A program made the translations under genes and the position numbers. From the NCBI GenBank assembly GCA_965275915.1, contig CBDHYI010000007.1, forward strand, positions 1,736,001 to 1,800,000: a stretch of DNA of 64,000 nt, read 5' to 3'. Numbering within the stretch: position 1 is the first letter of the stretch; every line of letters starts with the position of its first letter. Under the pieces are notes generated by a model. It was given only the letters and a program-made list of their open reading frames with translations, did no database searches and had not been told where the DNA came from. Below, piece by piece: positions 41,595-51,442 of this stretch. The stretch is from JBDWFY01 sp965275915. Lineage in GTDB: Bacteria > Pseudomonadota > Alphaproteobacteria > Rhizobiales > Stappiaceae.

Positions 41595-42226
41595 TGCCCC
41601 GCCTCCAGTCGCAGTTCTTTGGCTTTTCCGATGTTGAGCGGCAAATGCGTGGCCGCCAGAATGAGGCCGCCTTCGGCAACATGCCGGCCCATCAGATCCA
41701 GAAGACGGTGTTCTGATGCGCTGTCAAGCGCAGCGCTTGGTTCGTCCAGCAACCAGATCGGGCGCTGGCTGACCAGAAGCCGGGCCAGCGACAGGCGTCG
41801 CTTTTGGCCGGCTGACAGGTAAGCTGCGGGAATATCGCCAAGGTGACCAAGCTCAAGTTCTTCAAGCGCCTCGGTTACCGGCCGGGCCGGTGACCCCATG
41901 AAGTCATACCAGAATTTCAGGTTTTCCCTGGCTGTGAGCGAGGGTTTCAAAGCATCGGAATGGCCGAAATAATGGCAAGATGCCGGAAGAGGCATGTCCT
42001 CGGGCCCGCCTTGCAGATGGAGGGCACCTTCACTCAGTCGTGCCAAACCGGCAACCGCTCTGAGCAGGCTTGACTTTCCCGACCCGTTCGGACCTTTGAT
42101 CAGAAGTGTCTCGCCGGAGGAGACGTCAAAGGACACGCCTCGGAAAACCTCGCGCCCGCCGCGAACGCATACGAGGCTCTGCGCTGTTAAGACGTGATCG
42201 GCTTGGACAGGTGGGTCAGAGGGCAC
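41591..42226 (-). CDS. ccmA: Haem exporter ATPase CcmA
   Basis: The 211-residue ATPase of the CcmABCD complex. Walker A is GPNGSGKSSL, the signature is LSAGQKRRLSLARL, and Walker B is WLLDEPSAALD. I place the start at GTG 42226 because AAGGAAG lies five bases upstream and the resulting length is normal for CcmA. An in-frame ATG at 42385 would add 53 low-complexity, non-homologous residues. It is divergent from acnA. Confidence 0.93.
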   Translation of the reverse strand: MPSDPPVQADHVLTAQSLVCVRGGREVFRGVSFDVSSGETLLIKGPNGSGKSSLLRAVAGLARLSEGALHLQGGPEDMPLPASCHYFGHSDALKPSLTARENLKFWYDFMGSPARPVTEALEELELGHLGDIPAAYLSAGQKRRLSLARLLVSQRPIWLLDEPSAALDSASEHRLLDLMGRHVAEGGLILAATHLPLNIGKAKELRLEAGQ

Positions 42227-42436
42227 AGGGCTTCCTTCGATCGATGGCGTGAACGGCTGAGGGCATATTCTCTTTTCGGTCGCCGTTTTATCTCTCTTAA
42301 TGGGTTCTGAACCCAATGCGCTTTGATTTTTGTCTTTTATCGTGGCTCCGGACGGCTGGCTACGGGTTTGCACCGGTTTTTCCATTGATGGATAACACGG
42401 CCGATCCGGATTGATTGGAAAGGTTCAAAATTCGCC

Positions 42437-42464
42437 TCGACTTTTGTATACATTTGTATATAAA
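42437..42464 (+). promoter_or_regulatory. Probable sigma-70 promoter of acnA
   Basis: TCGACT and TATAAA are separated by 16 bases, within an AT-rich run (TTTGTATACATTTGTATATAAA) in the 514-nt ccmA-acnA gap. TTGTATA occurs twice there. The transcript would have a ~270-nt leader before the acnA GTG; I see no recognisable riboswitch or IRE in it. Confidence 0.4.
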
Positions 42465-42740
42465 GCTGAGCCGAAGTTGATTTTCGCAGGCTTTTTGGAT
42501 CTTTCAGGCAGCGCTTTTTCAGCTCCCGCGGTGTGCCGGCGCGCGTTCTTGATCAAAATTGATCGCGGATTCGCAGCAATCAAAGACGGGCAGTCTGGAA
42601 GGGTTCCAGAAAATTGAGTATAGCAACGCCTGAGAGCGCGACGGAGGTCATCTTATCGGACCTCGCGCCGCCCGCCAGGGCTTTGAAGACACCGCATACG
42701 CAGGCCGCTGCGATGTGAGGGCAGAAGAGGAACGCGGACC

Positions 42741-45422
42741 GTGACAGACCAATCGCTAGACAGTTTTAAGTGCCGGAAAACCCTTTCGGTTAATGGAAGA
42801 GATTACGTTTACTATTCGCTTCCCGAAGCAGAAAAAAATGGTCTTGAGGGCATTTCGAAACTTCCTTTTTCGCTGAAGGTCGTGCTCGAAAACCTGCTGC
42901 GCCACGAAGACAATCGCACCGTGACGGCCCACGACATCCAGGCCGTGTCGAAATGGCTGGCTGAAAAGAAATCGACGCACGAAATTTCCTATCGCCCTGC
43001 GCGGGTCCTGATGCAGGACTTCACCGGTGTCCCGGCGGTCGTCGATCTTGCCGCGATGCGCGACGCCGCCGTCAAGCTCGGCGGTGATCCCGAGAAGATC
43101 AATCCGCAAGTGCCGGTTGACCTGGTGATCGATCATTCGGTGATGGTCGACTATTTCGGCACCGCGTCCGCGTTTGCGTTGAATGTCGAGCGCGAATATG
43201 AGCGTAACGGCGAGCGCTACGAATTCCTGCGCTGGGGCCAGTCCGCTTTCGATAATTTCCGCGCTGTGCCTCCGGGGACCGGAATTTGCCATCAGGTGAA
43301 CCTTGAATATCTGGCCCAGACCGTCTGGACCAAACAGGTGGGCGGTGAAACGATCGCCTATCCGGACACGCTGGTTGGAACGGATTCGCACACCACCATG
43401 GTGAACGGCCTGGCTGTCCTGGGCTGGGGCGTTGGCGGTATCGAAGCGGAGGCTGCGATGCTTGGCCAGCCGATCTCGATGCTCATTCCTGAAGTGATCG
43501 GGTTCAAACTGACCGGCAAACTGAATGAAGGCATTACCGCGACGGACCTGGTGCTGACGGTTGTTGAAATGCTCCGCCAAAAGGGCGTTGTCGGCAAATT
43601 CGTCGAATTTTACGGTGACGGTCTTGACAATCTCAGCCTTGAGGATGCGGCCACAATCGCAAATATGGCGCCCGAATATGGGGCGACCTGCGGGTTTTTC
43701 CCGGTTGACAACGAAACGCTGAAATATCTTTCCGCAACCGGGCGCGATGCGGATCGCGTGGCGCTGGTTGAAGCTTATTCAAGAGCGCAAGGCATGTTCC
43801 GGTCGTCCGATGCGGCCGATCCGGAATTTACAGACACGCTGTCCCTGGATATTTCTTCTGTTGTTCCGTCAATCGCCGGTCCGAAGCGTCCGCAGGACAG
43901 GATTTCGCTGGCGGATGCCGCGACCGGTTTTGCAACGACGATGGCGGATGAATTCAAGAAGGCCGGTGAAGAAAGCAGGCGTGTTCCCGTCGACGGCCGG
44001 GATCATGATCTCGGTAATGGCGATGTCGTCATAGCGGCGATCACATCCTGCACCAACACGTCGAACCCGTCTGTCCTGATCGGGGCAGGGCTCCTGGCCC
44101 GCAATGCCCTGAAAAGAGGACTTGAGGTCAAGCCATGGGTGAAAACGTCGCTTGCTCCGGGCTCTCAGGTCGTGACCGATTATCTCGAAAAGGCCGGGCT
44201 GCAGGACGACCTCGATGCCCTTGGCTTTAACCTGACCGGCTATGGCTGTACCACCTGTATCGGCAATTCCGGTCCGCTGCCTGACGAAATTTCAAAGGCG
44301 GTCAACGACAACGATCTGGTTGCCTGTTCGGTTCTTTCGGGCAACCGGAACTTCGAGGGCCGTGTCAATCCCGATGTCCGGGCCAACTATCTTGCCTCGC
44401 CGCCGCTGGTTGTCGCCTATGCGCTGGCCGGTTCGCTCAATGTGAATATCACGGAGGAGCCGCTGGGCAACGATCAGGACGGCAATCCGGTTTACCTGAA
44501 AGACATCTGGCCAAGCAGCCAGGAGATTACGGATCTGATCCGGTCGTCGATCACTGAACAGATGTTCCGTGAGCGCTATGGCGATGTGTTCAAAGGCGAT
44601 GAGCACTGGCAGAACATCAAGGTCGAAGGCGGCATGACCTACGGGTGGCCGGTCTCGTCGACTTACGTTCAGAACCCGCCTTACTTCGAAGGCATGACGA
44701 TGGAACCGCAGCCGCTGGAAGATATCGAAAATGCCGCGGTCATGGGACTGTTCCTCGATTCCATCACCACAGACCATATTTCACCGGCCGGCGCGATCAA
44801 AGCCGATGCGCCTGCGGGTCAGTATCTGTCCGAACATCAGGTCGCGGTGCGCGATTTCAACTCCTATGGCTCCCGGCGCGGCAACCATCAGGTGATGATG
44901 CGCGGGACCTTCGGCAACATCCGCATCAAGAACCAGATGGTGCCCGGTGTTGAAGGCGGCGTCACCATGAAGGACGGCAAGCAGGAATGGATCTATGACG
45001 CCTGTATGGAATATAAGGAAGAGGGGACGCCGCTTGTCGTGTTTGCCGGAAAGGAATACGGCACCGGCTCGTCCCGTGACTGGGCGGCCAAGGGCACCAG
45101 GCTTCTTGGTGTACGGGCTGTGATCGCCCAGAGTTTTGAACGGATCCACCGCTCAAATCTGGTTGGCATGGGCGTTCTGCCGTTTACCTTCAAAGACGGC
45201 GAAAGCTGGCAGAGCCACAATATTACCGGCAAGGAGCGGGTTACGATCAAGGGCGTTGCCGATCTCAAACCGCGTCAGATGGTTGATATTCATGTCACTT
45301 ATGAAGACGGCACCGAAAAAACCATAGAGGCTCTTTGCCGGATTGATACCGAAGATGAGCTTGAATATATCAAGGCTGGCGGCATCCTGCATTACGTGCT
45401 GCGCAATCTCGTCAGCAGCTAA
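42741..45422 (+). CDS. acnA: Aconitate hydratase A
   Basis: The TCA-cycle enzyme that isomerises citrate and isocitrate via a [4Fe-4S] cluster. The 893-residue protein matches the AcnA/IRP1 class. Cluster ligands are in SCTNTSNP and GYGCTTCIGNSGPL, and the active-site region includes GTDSHTTMVNGL and GTGSSRDWAAKG with the catalytic Ser/Arg. GTG at 42741 is the likely start, preceded by AGAGGAACG. A strong hairpin follows the stop. The ccmABCDG-acnA divergent pairing is a usual Hyphomicrobiales arrangement. Confidence 0.97.
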   Translation: MTDQSLDSFKCRKTLSVNGRDYVYYSLPEAEKNGLEGISKLPFSLKVVLENLLRHEDNRTVTAHDIQAVSKWLAEKKSTHEISYRPARVLMQDFTGVPAVVDLAAMRDAAVKLGGDPEKINPQVPVDLVIDHSVMVDYFGTASAFALNVEREYERNGERYEFLRWGQSAFDNFRAVPPGTGICHQVNLEYLAQTVWTKQVGGETIAYPDTLVGTDSHTTMVNGLAVLGWGVGGIEAEAAMLGQPISMLIPEVIGFKLTGKLNEGITATDLVLTVVEMLRQKGVVGKFVEFYGDGLDNLSLEDAATIANMAPEYGATCGFFPVDNETLKYLSATGRDADRVALVEAYSRAQGMFRSSDAADPEFTDTLSLDISSVVPSIAGPKRPQDRISLADAATGFATTMADEFKKAGEESRRVPVDGRDHDLGNGDVVIAAITSCTNTSNPSVLIGAGLLARNALKRGLEVKPWVKTSLAPGSQVVTDYLEKAGLQDDLDALGFNLTGYGCTTCIGNSGPLPDEISKAVNDNDLVACSVLSGNRNFEGRVNPDVRANYLASPPLVVAYALAGSLNVNITEEPLGNDQDGNPVYLKDIWPSSQEITDLIRSSITEQMFRERYGDVFKGDEHWQNIKVEGGMTYGWPVSSTYVQNPPYFEGMTMEPQPLEDIENAAVMGLFLDSITTDHISPAGAIKADAPAGQYLSEHQVAVRDFNSYGSRRGNHQVMMRGTFGNIRIKNQMVPGVEGGVTMKDGKQEWIYDACMEYKEEGTPLVVFAGKEYGTGSSRDWAAKGTRLLGVRAVIAQSFERIHRSNLVGMGVLPFTFKDGESWQSHNITGKERVTIKGVADLKPRQMVDIHVTYEDGTEKTIEALCRIDTEDELEYIKAGGILHYVLRNLVSS

Positions 45423-45453
45423 GCGCTGTTGAATTTCAGAATCACGGGAATTT

Positions 45454-45479
45454 GAAGGGCCGGTTAACGCCGGCCCTTC
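45454..45479 (+). terminator. Hairpin terminator after acnA
   Basis: GAAGGGCCGG (45454-45463) pairs perfectly with CCGGCCCTTC (45470-45479) around TTAACG, 32 nt after the acnA stop. The downstream T-tract is weak. Confidence 0.7.
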
Positions 45480-45590
45480 CCTGTTGCGGTTATGGTTACG
45501 CTTTCCTTAAGAAATTTATGGGACTTTGAGTGCCGAACCCGGCCAGAAGGCCCGCGCATTTTTCAGTTCTGACAAGGCCAGGAGGCGTCT

Positions 45591-46175
45591 ATGGAACTGT
45601 CGATTGAGACTTCTACCCAATCCGCAAAACTGTTGCAGATCACCCAGGGACCATCGTCTCTGTTCAATCAGGGCAGGCCTGACGAACCGGACAGAGGCCG
45701 CACTGACAATGTCCTTGATATCGCTGCAAAGAAGGCTGAAAAAGACGCTGTTATCATCGAACGGCTGCAGGAACTCTCGGAACGCCTGAAAATACGCCGT
45801 GACGACCGGTTGGGCGGCAGCGTTGAATATCGGGCAACCGCGCGCCAGGCCGAAATTGCCCGCTTGCGCGATACGATCGAAGACAAGCCGGATACAAGAT
45901 TTGATCAGGATGTTCAGGCATCGACCTCCATCCGCTATGAGGCGGCATCGGTTTCGACAACCCGAATTGAGATTGACGGAATTGAAGCCGAATTTCAGTC
46001 GTTCCAGCGCGTTTCCTTCGATGGCAGCAATCTGACCGTCCGTGAAGGCAGCTACAGCAGCATTGAAGGCGAGCGGGGCGGCGTTTCCTTTTCTTCGCAG
46101 AACGCCTCCGTGAGCAACCTTTATATCGGTGCACTCGATCAAGCGCCCGGCGACCTTCTCGACGCCTTTGCCTGA
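45591..46175 (+). CDS. Uncharacterised 194-residue protein
   Basis: I do not recognise this protein. It has no signal peptide or membrane helix. Residues ~45-90 are charged and helical (IAAKKAEKDAVIIERLQELSER), probably a coiled coil. Residues ~110-180 are rich in Ser, Thr, Val and Glu, with an alternating pattern that suggests beta strands. AGGAGG five bases before ATG 45591 is one of the strongest ribosome sites in the window, so it is almost certainly translated. It is a single gene between acnA and a convergent EEP phosphatase; context gives no hint of its role. Confidence 0.8.
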   Translation: MELSIETSTQSAKLLQITQGPSSLFNQGRPDEPDRGRTDNVLDIAAKKAEKDAVIIERLQELSERLKIRRDDRLGGSVEYRATARQAEIARLRDTIEDKPDTRFDQDVQASTSIRYEAASVSTTRIEIDGIEAEFQSFQRVSFDGSNLTVREGSYSSIEGERGGVSFSSQNASVSNLYIGALDQAPGDLLDAFA

Positions 46176-46181
46176 CCCGGT

Positions 46182-47183
46182 TCAGACACCGGCCGATAGA
46201 GTAAAGTCAGCCAGAACCGGCGCGTGAAGCGACGTTTGTATGACTTGGTCCCGCTGACCGTCGACATCATCAGGCAGCGCATCGTTGAGAATTTTGAAAA
46301 GCGTGTTGCACTGCCTCAGTGCTGCGCTGACGAGGATGTGGTCGATAATGTACGGCCTGCCATGGTGCAGCACGGTGAAGCGCCGGTCCGGAGGAATTTT
46401 TTCAATCAGATCATGAAGCGCATAGGGTGCGAGAGACGCATTTCCTGTATCTTCGATACCGGCTCTGGCAATCCGCAATGCGGCACTGTCAAGGTCGGCG
46501 TTAAAATCTCCGGCTAAAGCAATCAGCGGGTTTTCATCGCGCTGAAAAATGTCATCGACCGCCTGCCTGAGTTCCAGCGCCTGTCCGGCTCTTTTGACGG
46601 CAGAGAGAAAAAAGCCTTCCGCCCATCCCTGTGTCGACCGCCATTCGTCGGCGCTGAGTTTTTGTCCCGCTATGGGCGCCGCAATGGGGGCTCTGAGGTG
46701 GAGGTTGAAAACATCCAGTTTTCTGCTGTCCGGCAGCGTGATTGTCGTATGCAGGATCGGCCGGTCCCAGGTGATGGGTTCTTCATAGTCGATTGCCGGG
46801 CGATCGGTTCGCGCATTCCATGCCGGCGGATCAACATGGCTGTGCCAGAGCGATCGGGACTGATCGATGGGAAAGCGCGAGAGGGTGACAAGGTTGTGCC
46901 TGTCACGGGGACCCTGGCCGTCATTTCGCAGGCTGAAGGCCCGGTGAAAGTTCTGATAGAGCGTTCCTTCCAGCAGGAGATCGAGGGATAGAAACTCCCG
47001 CGGACCGGTGCTTCCTTTTACCTTCTGGGCATTCATTTCCTGCAGGCACAGAATATCTGCGCCGATGGCCCGCAGGACCGGCCTGAGCGCTTTGATGCGG
47101 ACAGCAAGCGCGTCCGGCTGAAACCGGGTTTCACCAAAGGATTCCATATTGAACGTGGCCAGTCGGACCGGATATGTCAGCAT
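46182..47183 (-). CDS. Endonuclease/exonuclease/phosphatase family protein
   Basis: A 333-residue protein with the EEP fold: LATFNMESFGE, ILCLQEMNAQ (catalytic Glu), VFNLHLRAP, LAGDFNADLD (Asp/Asn pair) and IIDHILVS, ending SLHAPVLADF (catalytic His). No signal peptide is seen, so it is probably cytoplasmic. Relatives include nucleases and phosphoinositide or sphingomyelin phosphatases; the substrate cannot be set. It converges with the uncharacterised gene at 45591. Confidence 0.88.
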   Translation of the reverse strand: MLTYPVRLATFNMESFGETRFQPDALAVRIKALRPVLRAIGADILCLQEMNAQKVKGSTGPREFLSLDLLLEGTLYQNFHRAFSLRNDGQGPRDRHNLVTLSRFPIDQSRSLWHSHVDPPAWNARTDRPAIDYEEPITWDRPILHTTITLPDSRKLDVFNLHLRAPIAAPIAGQKLSADEWRSTQGWAEGFFLSAVKRAGQALELRQAVDDIFQRDENPLIALAGDFNADLDSAALRIARAGIEDTGNASLAPYALHDLIEKIPPDRRFTVLHHGRPYIIDHILVSAALRQCNTLFKILNDALPDDVDGQRDQVIQTSLHAPVLADFTLSAGV

Positions 47184-47335
47184 CGGGCTGGAACCCTGTT
47201 TCAGTGCGCCTGCGGTCTGTCGGGGTTGTCGACCGGTGGCTGAAAAAGAACGCTTGCCATTTGAGTTGGTTTCGCTAGGGTCCTGAGCCTAGTGTGCCGG
47301 CGATTTTTTTCGATTTAAATGTGTAGATTGTTTTA

Positions 47336-48106
47336 ATGGTTTTCTGGAAGCCAAAGCCCACCATAGAGTTGGATGACGAAACGTGGCAAATCGACGCCTG
47401 GAAGTGGTTGCTGTCCAACCTGGGTGGATGCGAAACCATGCGCTCTCACTCGGTCGTCCTGCCGATAAAGGAGCATTTTCCGCCATCGGGCAAGAGCGGT
47501 CTTTGCCATGTGGAACATGTGTTTCAACAAGTCACCGAACGATTTGGAATAGATCCCGATGGCTTTGAGCTTCAGCTGCAGGAGGACGATGTTGACCCGG
47601 TTCTGAACCCGTTGGCAGTGGCACAGAATGTGCCGGTGGATCCGTTGGGCACTTATTCTGTTGCCGACAAGAACAGGCATCGTGTGACAGTTGCGCCAAA
47701 GGTGCTGAAAGAACTGGAAAGTCTTATTGCAACATTGGCGCACGAGGTCTGCCACCCGGTTCTTTTAACGATTCCCTCCGATCCGCCGGGCGGTCGCGAG
47801 CTTGAGGAGTTTGCGACGGACCTGGCAATGGTGTTTTTTGGTTTTGGCGTTTTTGGTGCGAATTCCTCGTTTCGATTCAGCCAGTTCAGCGATTCTGCGA
47901 CGGGCTCTCAAGGGTGGGCTGTCAACCGGGCCGGATATCTTACCCAGGCTGAATGGGGGTATGCGTTGGCGGTCAGAACAGTTTTGCTTGATGAGGATGA
48001 GGATGCTTTTTCCGGTTATCTGTCCGATGGAGCACACGCTCATTATCGCAAAAATCTGCGATATCTGAGGAAGAAGCCCGACACGTTGAGCGGTTTGAGA
48101 GCGTAG
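47336..48106 (+). CDS. Uncharacterised protein with zincin-like HExxH motif
   Basis: A 256-residue protein that I cannot name. TLAHEVCHP places an HExxH zinc motif at residues 136-140, followed by ELEEFATDLAMVFFGFG, an ExxxD pattern (Glu158-Asp162) typical of small gluzincin-like peptidases. GVFGANSSFRFSQFS follows. There is no signal peptide. Its stop codon abuts the dnaE2 stop on the other strand with no bases between. A peptidase activity is inferred only from the motif; the protein has no recognised partner nearby. Confidence 0.78.
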   Translation: MVFWKPKPTIELDDETWQIDAWKWLLSNLGGCETMRSHSVVLPIKEHFPPSGKSGLCHVEHVFQQVTERFGIDPDGFELQLQEDDVDPVLNPLAVAQNVPVDPLGTYSVADKNRHRVTVAPKVLKELESLIATLAHEVCHPVLLTIPSDPPGGRELEEFATDLAMVFFGFGVFGANSSFRFSQFSDSATGSQGWAVNRAGYLTQAEWGYALAVRTVLLDEDEDAFSGYLSDGAHAHYRKNLRYLRKKPDTLSGLRA

Positions 48107-51100
48107 TTAATGAAAATTCCTCCCCTTGGGCAGGAGTTTGTGCACTGTTTCAATGGATTTTGCGTAGTCCTTGATCAACTCCGGTTCCTCTTTGATCACT
48201 TTCGGCCGGCGGCGTCTCGGTTTGATTTTCTCCGACAATTCAATGACCGGTCGTTTGACTTCGTCTGCATTTGCCAGTGCCTCTATCTGCGGGGTGCCAA
48301 GAGCAAGGGTTTCCAGAGTGGGCGTCAGATCTTCCAGACGTTCGACGACAACATGAATGACATTGGATTCGTTCTGCAGGCGGCCTGACAGGCGCACAAA
48401 ACGGGCGCCCAGTATGATAGGGCGAAAGCGCTCGAAAACCTTCGGCCAGATAATGCCGTTGGCAATGCCGGTTTCATCCTCAATGGTCATGAAAATCACG
48501 CCCTTGGCCGATCCGGGCCGCTGCCGGACCAGCACGAGTCCTGCAACTTCGACCCATTGCCCTGTCTTCATTTCGGTCAGCTCTTCGGTCCGCCGGGTTC
48601 GTCTGTGATCAAGCTCGGCGCGGACGAACGAAACCGGGTGCGCTTTCAGGGAAAAGCGCAGAAAGTGATAGTCGTTGGCCACATGCTCGCCAAGCGGCAT
48701 CGGTGGCAGGTCGAAATCCGGCTCTTTTCTGAGATCGGAAAGATGATCGGCATCGAACAGCGGCAGGCGCTCCGCGGCTTTGCCCTGTTCAAGCCCACGG
48801 GCTGCCCAAAGGGCATCGCGGCGGTCAAGGCCGAGTGAGCGGAAGGCGTCGGCTTCGGCGAGCCGTTCGAGCACGGTTTTCGAAAGCTTGCTGCGAAGCC
48901 AGAGATCGCGAACCGAGTCATAGCCTCTTCCGCGTGCTTCGACGAGCTGAAGCATATCGTCTTCCCGAAGGCCTTTGACCTGCCTGAAACCAAGCCGGAC
49001 GGCGCGGTTGGTGCGAATGACGTTCCGCATGTCTTTATGCCGGCTATGGGTATAGCGATGGGCTTCCAGCCCCGGCTCGAGGGTTGAATCCCATTCCGAC
49101 ATATTGATATCGACGGGCCGGACCTCAACACCATGCTCGCGGGCATCGCGGATCAGTTGCGAGGGCGCGTAAAACCCCATTGGTTGCGAGTTGAGGATCG
49201 CGGCGCAAAAGACGTCCGGATAGTAGCATTTGAGCCAGCAGGACGCATAAACGAGTAACGCAAAGCTTGCTGCATGGCTTTCGGGAAACCCGTAATCGCC
49301 GAACCCCTCGATCTGCCGGAAACAGCGGGCGGCAAAGTCCTTTTCATATCCGTTGGCGACCATGCCATCGATCATTTTCTTTTCGAAATTTCCTATGGTG
49401 CCGACCCGGCGGAACGTTGCCATCGCCCGGCGCAGGCGATCTGCTTCTGCAGGCGTAAAGCCGGCGGCGACAATGGCGATTTTCATCGCCTGTTCCTGAA
49501 ACAGAGGAATGCCGAGGGTCTTACCGAGAACGTCTTTCAGTTCCTCTTTGGGATAGGAAACCTCTTCGAGTCCCTGGCGCCGCCGCAGGTAGGGATGGAC
49601 CATATCGCCCTGGATCGGGCCCGGGCGAACAATGGCAACTTCGATGACAAGATCGTAAAATTCACGCGGGCGCAGACGTGGCAGCATGCTCATCTGCGCC
49701 CGGCTTTCGATCTGGAAAACGCCGATCGTGTCGGCCCGGCAGATCATGTCGTAAACGTCTGTTTGTTTGTCAGGAATGCTCGCAATGCTGTGGGCGATGC
49801 CATAATGATGGTTCAGATACTCAAGCGCCCGGCGAATGCAGGACAGCATGCCGAGCCCCAGAACATCGATTTTCAAAAGTTCAAGTTCATTCAGATCGTC
49901 CTTGTCCCATTCGATCACGGTCCGGTCTTCCATCGCCGCGTTCTGGATGGGCACGACATCGTCAAGCCGATCATTGGTGATGACAAAACCGCCCACATGC
50001 TGGGAAAGATGACGGGGAAAGCCGATCAACTCGCCGGTGAGTTTGATCACGGTTGCAAGAATTCGTTCCTTGGGATCGAGCCCGGCTTCGCGGATGTGTC
50101 TTTCATCCGCAGGTTTGTCGGACGGTCCCCAGACCGTCCCGGCCAGTGCCCCGACCGCATCTTCGGAAAGCCCGAAAACCTTGCCCACTTCACGAACGGC
50201 GGAGCGGGAGCGATAGGTGATGACCGTCGCCGCAAGTCCGGCCCGCTCGCGACCGTATTTTTCATAAACATACTGAATGACGACTTCGCGCCGCTCATGC
50301 TCGAAATCGACATCGATATCCGGCGGCTCGCGCCGTTCGGGCGAGATAAAACGTTCAAACAGCAAGCCGGCCCGTTCCGGACTGACTTCCGTGATGCCAA
50401 GACAGAAACAAACGAGGGAGTTCGCTGCAGAACCTCGGCCCTGGCAAAGAATGTCTTTGCTGCGGGCAAAGCGGACAATGTCGTAAACGGTCAGAAAATA
50501 GGGGGCATAGTCCAGTTCGGCGATGAGTTTGAGCTCATGATTGAGCGTTTTTTCGACCCCGTCCGGCAGACCGTCCGGATAGCGGTTTTGCGTCCCTTCC
50601 CAGGTCAGTCGTTCAAGCTCTTCCTGCGGGGTTGCACTGTCGCCGATGTCCTCTTCCGGGTAGTTATATCTCAGCGCATTGAGAGAAAAGCCGAGTTCAC
50701 TGAACAGGCGAACTGTCTCATCGACCGCTTCGGGATAGTCCCGGAACAGCCAGCGCATATTCTCTTCGCTTTTGAGGTGACGTTCGGCATTTTTTTCAAG
50801 CAGGCGTCCGGCCGTTGTCAGTGTCACATGTTCGCGGATGCAGGTGACGACATCCTGCAGGGCACGGCGTTCCGGCGTATGATAAAGCGGCAGATTGGTG
50901 GCCAGAAGCGGCGTTCTTTCCTGTCTGGCCAGGGCGGACAGGGCGGCCATCCGGCGCTTGTCCGATGCACCGTAGGGCATGTGGGCCACAAGCCGCAAAG
51001 CACGGGGAAAGGCATTGCGAATTTTCCGGAGAGCCGGTTTCAGGGCTTCCAGCGAACGATTTGAGGGATGGAGCGCAAGGGCCATGCCGTCGCCAAACTT

Positions 51101-51442
51101 TAGAAAATCAACCAGGGTCAGATGGCACTCGCCTTTTGGTGCCCGGCGATTGCCGATTGTCAGAAGGCGCGTGAGACGGCCATAGGCTTCCCGGCTTTTT
51201 GGCCAGACAAACAGGTCCGGGCTGCCATCGCAAAACACCAAACGGCACCCCGGCGCATAAGGTGTTTTTATTTCCTTTGCAGCGGTATGGGCCCTGACCA
51301 CGCCTGCCAGACTGTTGCGGTCGGTTACAGCGAAACCCGTCATGCCGAGCGCGTCTGCCTGAAAAGCGAGTTCCTCCGGACTGGATCCGCTGCGCAGGAA
51401 GGAAAAATTGGTTGTCATGCAGAGTTCGGCAAAGCCTGTCAT
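48107..51442 (-). CDS. dnaE2: Error-prone DNA polymerase DnaE2 (ImuC)
   Basis: The alternative C-family polymerase of the SOS mutasome, which extends past lesions with ImuA and ImuB. The 1,111-residue protein has a PHP domain (ELCMTTNFSFLRSGSSPEEL at the start), the palm with PPDIDVDFEHERR (catalytic Asp pair), fingers, a tandem HhH region and a C-terminal OB-fold. ATG at 51442 overlaps the imuB stop by 4 nt. It is the last gene of the cassette and converges with the HExxH gene. No intact epsilon-binding proofreading domain is expected in this family. Confidence 0.96.
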   Translation of the reverse strand: MTGFAELCMTTNFSFLRSGSSPEELAFQADALGMTGFAVTDRNSLAGVVRAHTAAKEIKTPYAPGCRLVFCDGSPDLFVWPKSREAYGRLTRLLTIGNRRAPKGECHLTLVDFLKFGDGMALALHPSNRSLEALKPALRKIRNAFPRALRLVAHMPYGASDKRRMAALSALARQERTPLLATNLPLYHTPERRALQDVVTCIREHVTLTTAGRLLEKNAERHLKSEENMRWLFRDYPEAVDETVRLFSELGFSLNALRYNYPEEDIGDSATPQEELERLTWEGTQNRYPDGLPDGVEKTLNHELKLIAELDYAPYFLTVYDIVRFARSKDILCQGRGSAANSLVCFCLGITEVSPERAGLLFERFISPERREPPDIDVDFEHERREVVIQYVYEKYGRERAGLAATVITYRSRSAVREVGKVFGLSEDAVGALAGTVWGPSDKPADERHIREAGLDPKERILATVIKLTGELIGFPRHLSQHVGGFVITNDRLDDVVPIQNAAMEDRTVIEWDKDDLNELELLKIDVLGLGMLSCIRRALEYLNHHYGIAHSIASIPDKQTDVYDMICRADTIGVFQIESRAQMSMLPRLRPREFYDLVIEVAIVRPGPIQGDMVHPYLRRRQGLEEVSYPKEELKDVLGKTLGIPLFQEQAMKIAIVAAGFTPAEADRLRRAMATFRRVGTIGNFEKKMIDGMVANGYEKDFAARCFRQIEGFGDYGFPESHAASFALLVYASCWLKCYYPDVFCAAILNSQPMGFYAPSQLIRDAREHGVEVRPVDINMSEWDSTLEPGLEAHRYTHSRHKDMRNVIRTNRAVRLGFRQVKGLREDDMLQLVEARGRGYDSVRDLWLRSKLSKTVLERLAEADAFRSLGLDRRDALWAARGLEQGKAAERLPLFDADHLSDLRKEPDFDLPPMPLGEHVANDYHFLRFSLKAHPVSFVRAELDHRRTRRTEELTEMKTGQWVEVAGLVLVRQRPGSAKGVIFMTIEDETGIANGIIWPKVFERFRPIILGARFVRLSGRLQNESNVIHVVVERLEDLTPTLETLALGTPQIEALANADEVKRPVIELSEKIKPRRRRPKVIKEEPELIKDYAKSIETVHKLLPKGRNFH

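Noticed and set aside
47264..47300. CTAGG...CCTAG inverted repeat upstream of the EEP gene as an operator
   Set aside because: Arms are only five bases and the spacing is loose; chance is sufficient.
49274..51064. 596-codon open frame antisense to dnaE2
   Set aside because: It lies fully opposite conserved DnaE2 codons, has low-complexity charged composition and no recognisable domain. Long antisense frames are expected opposite GC-rich genes.
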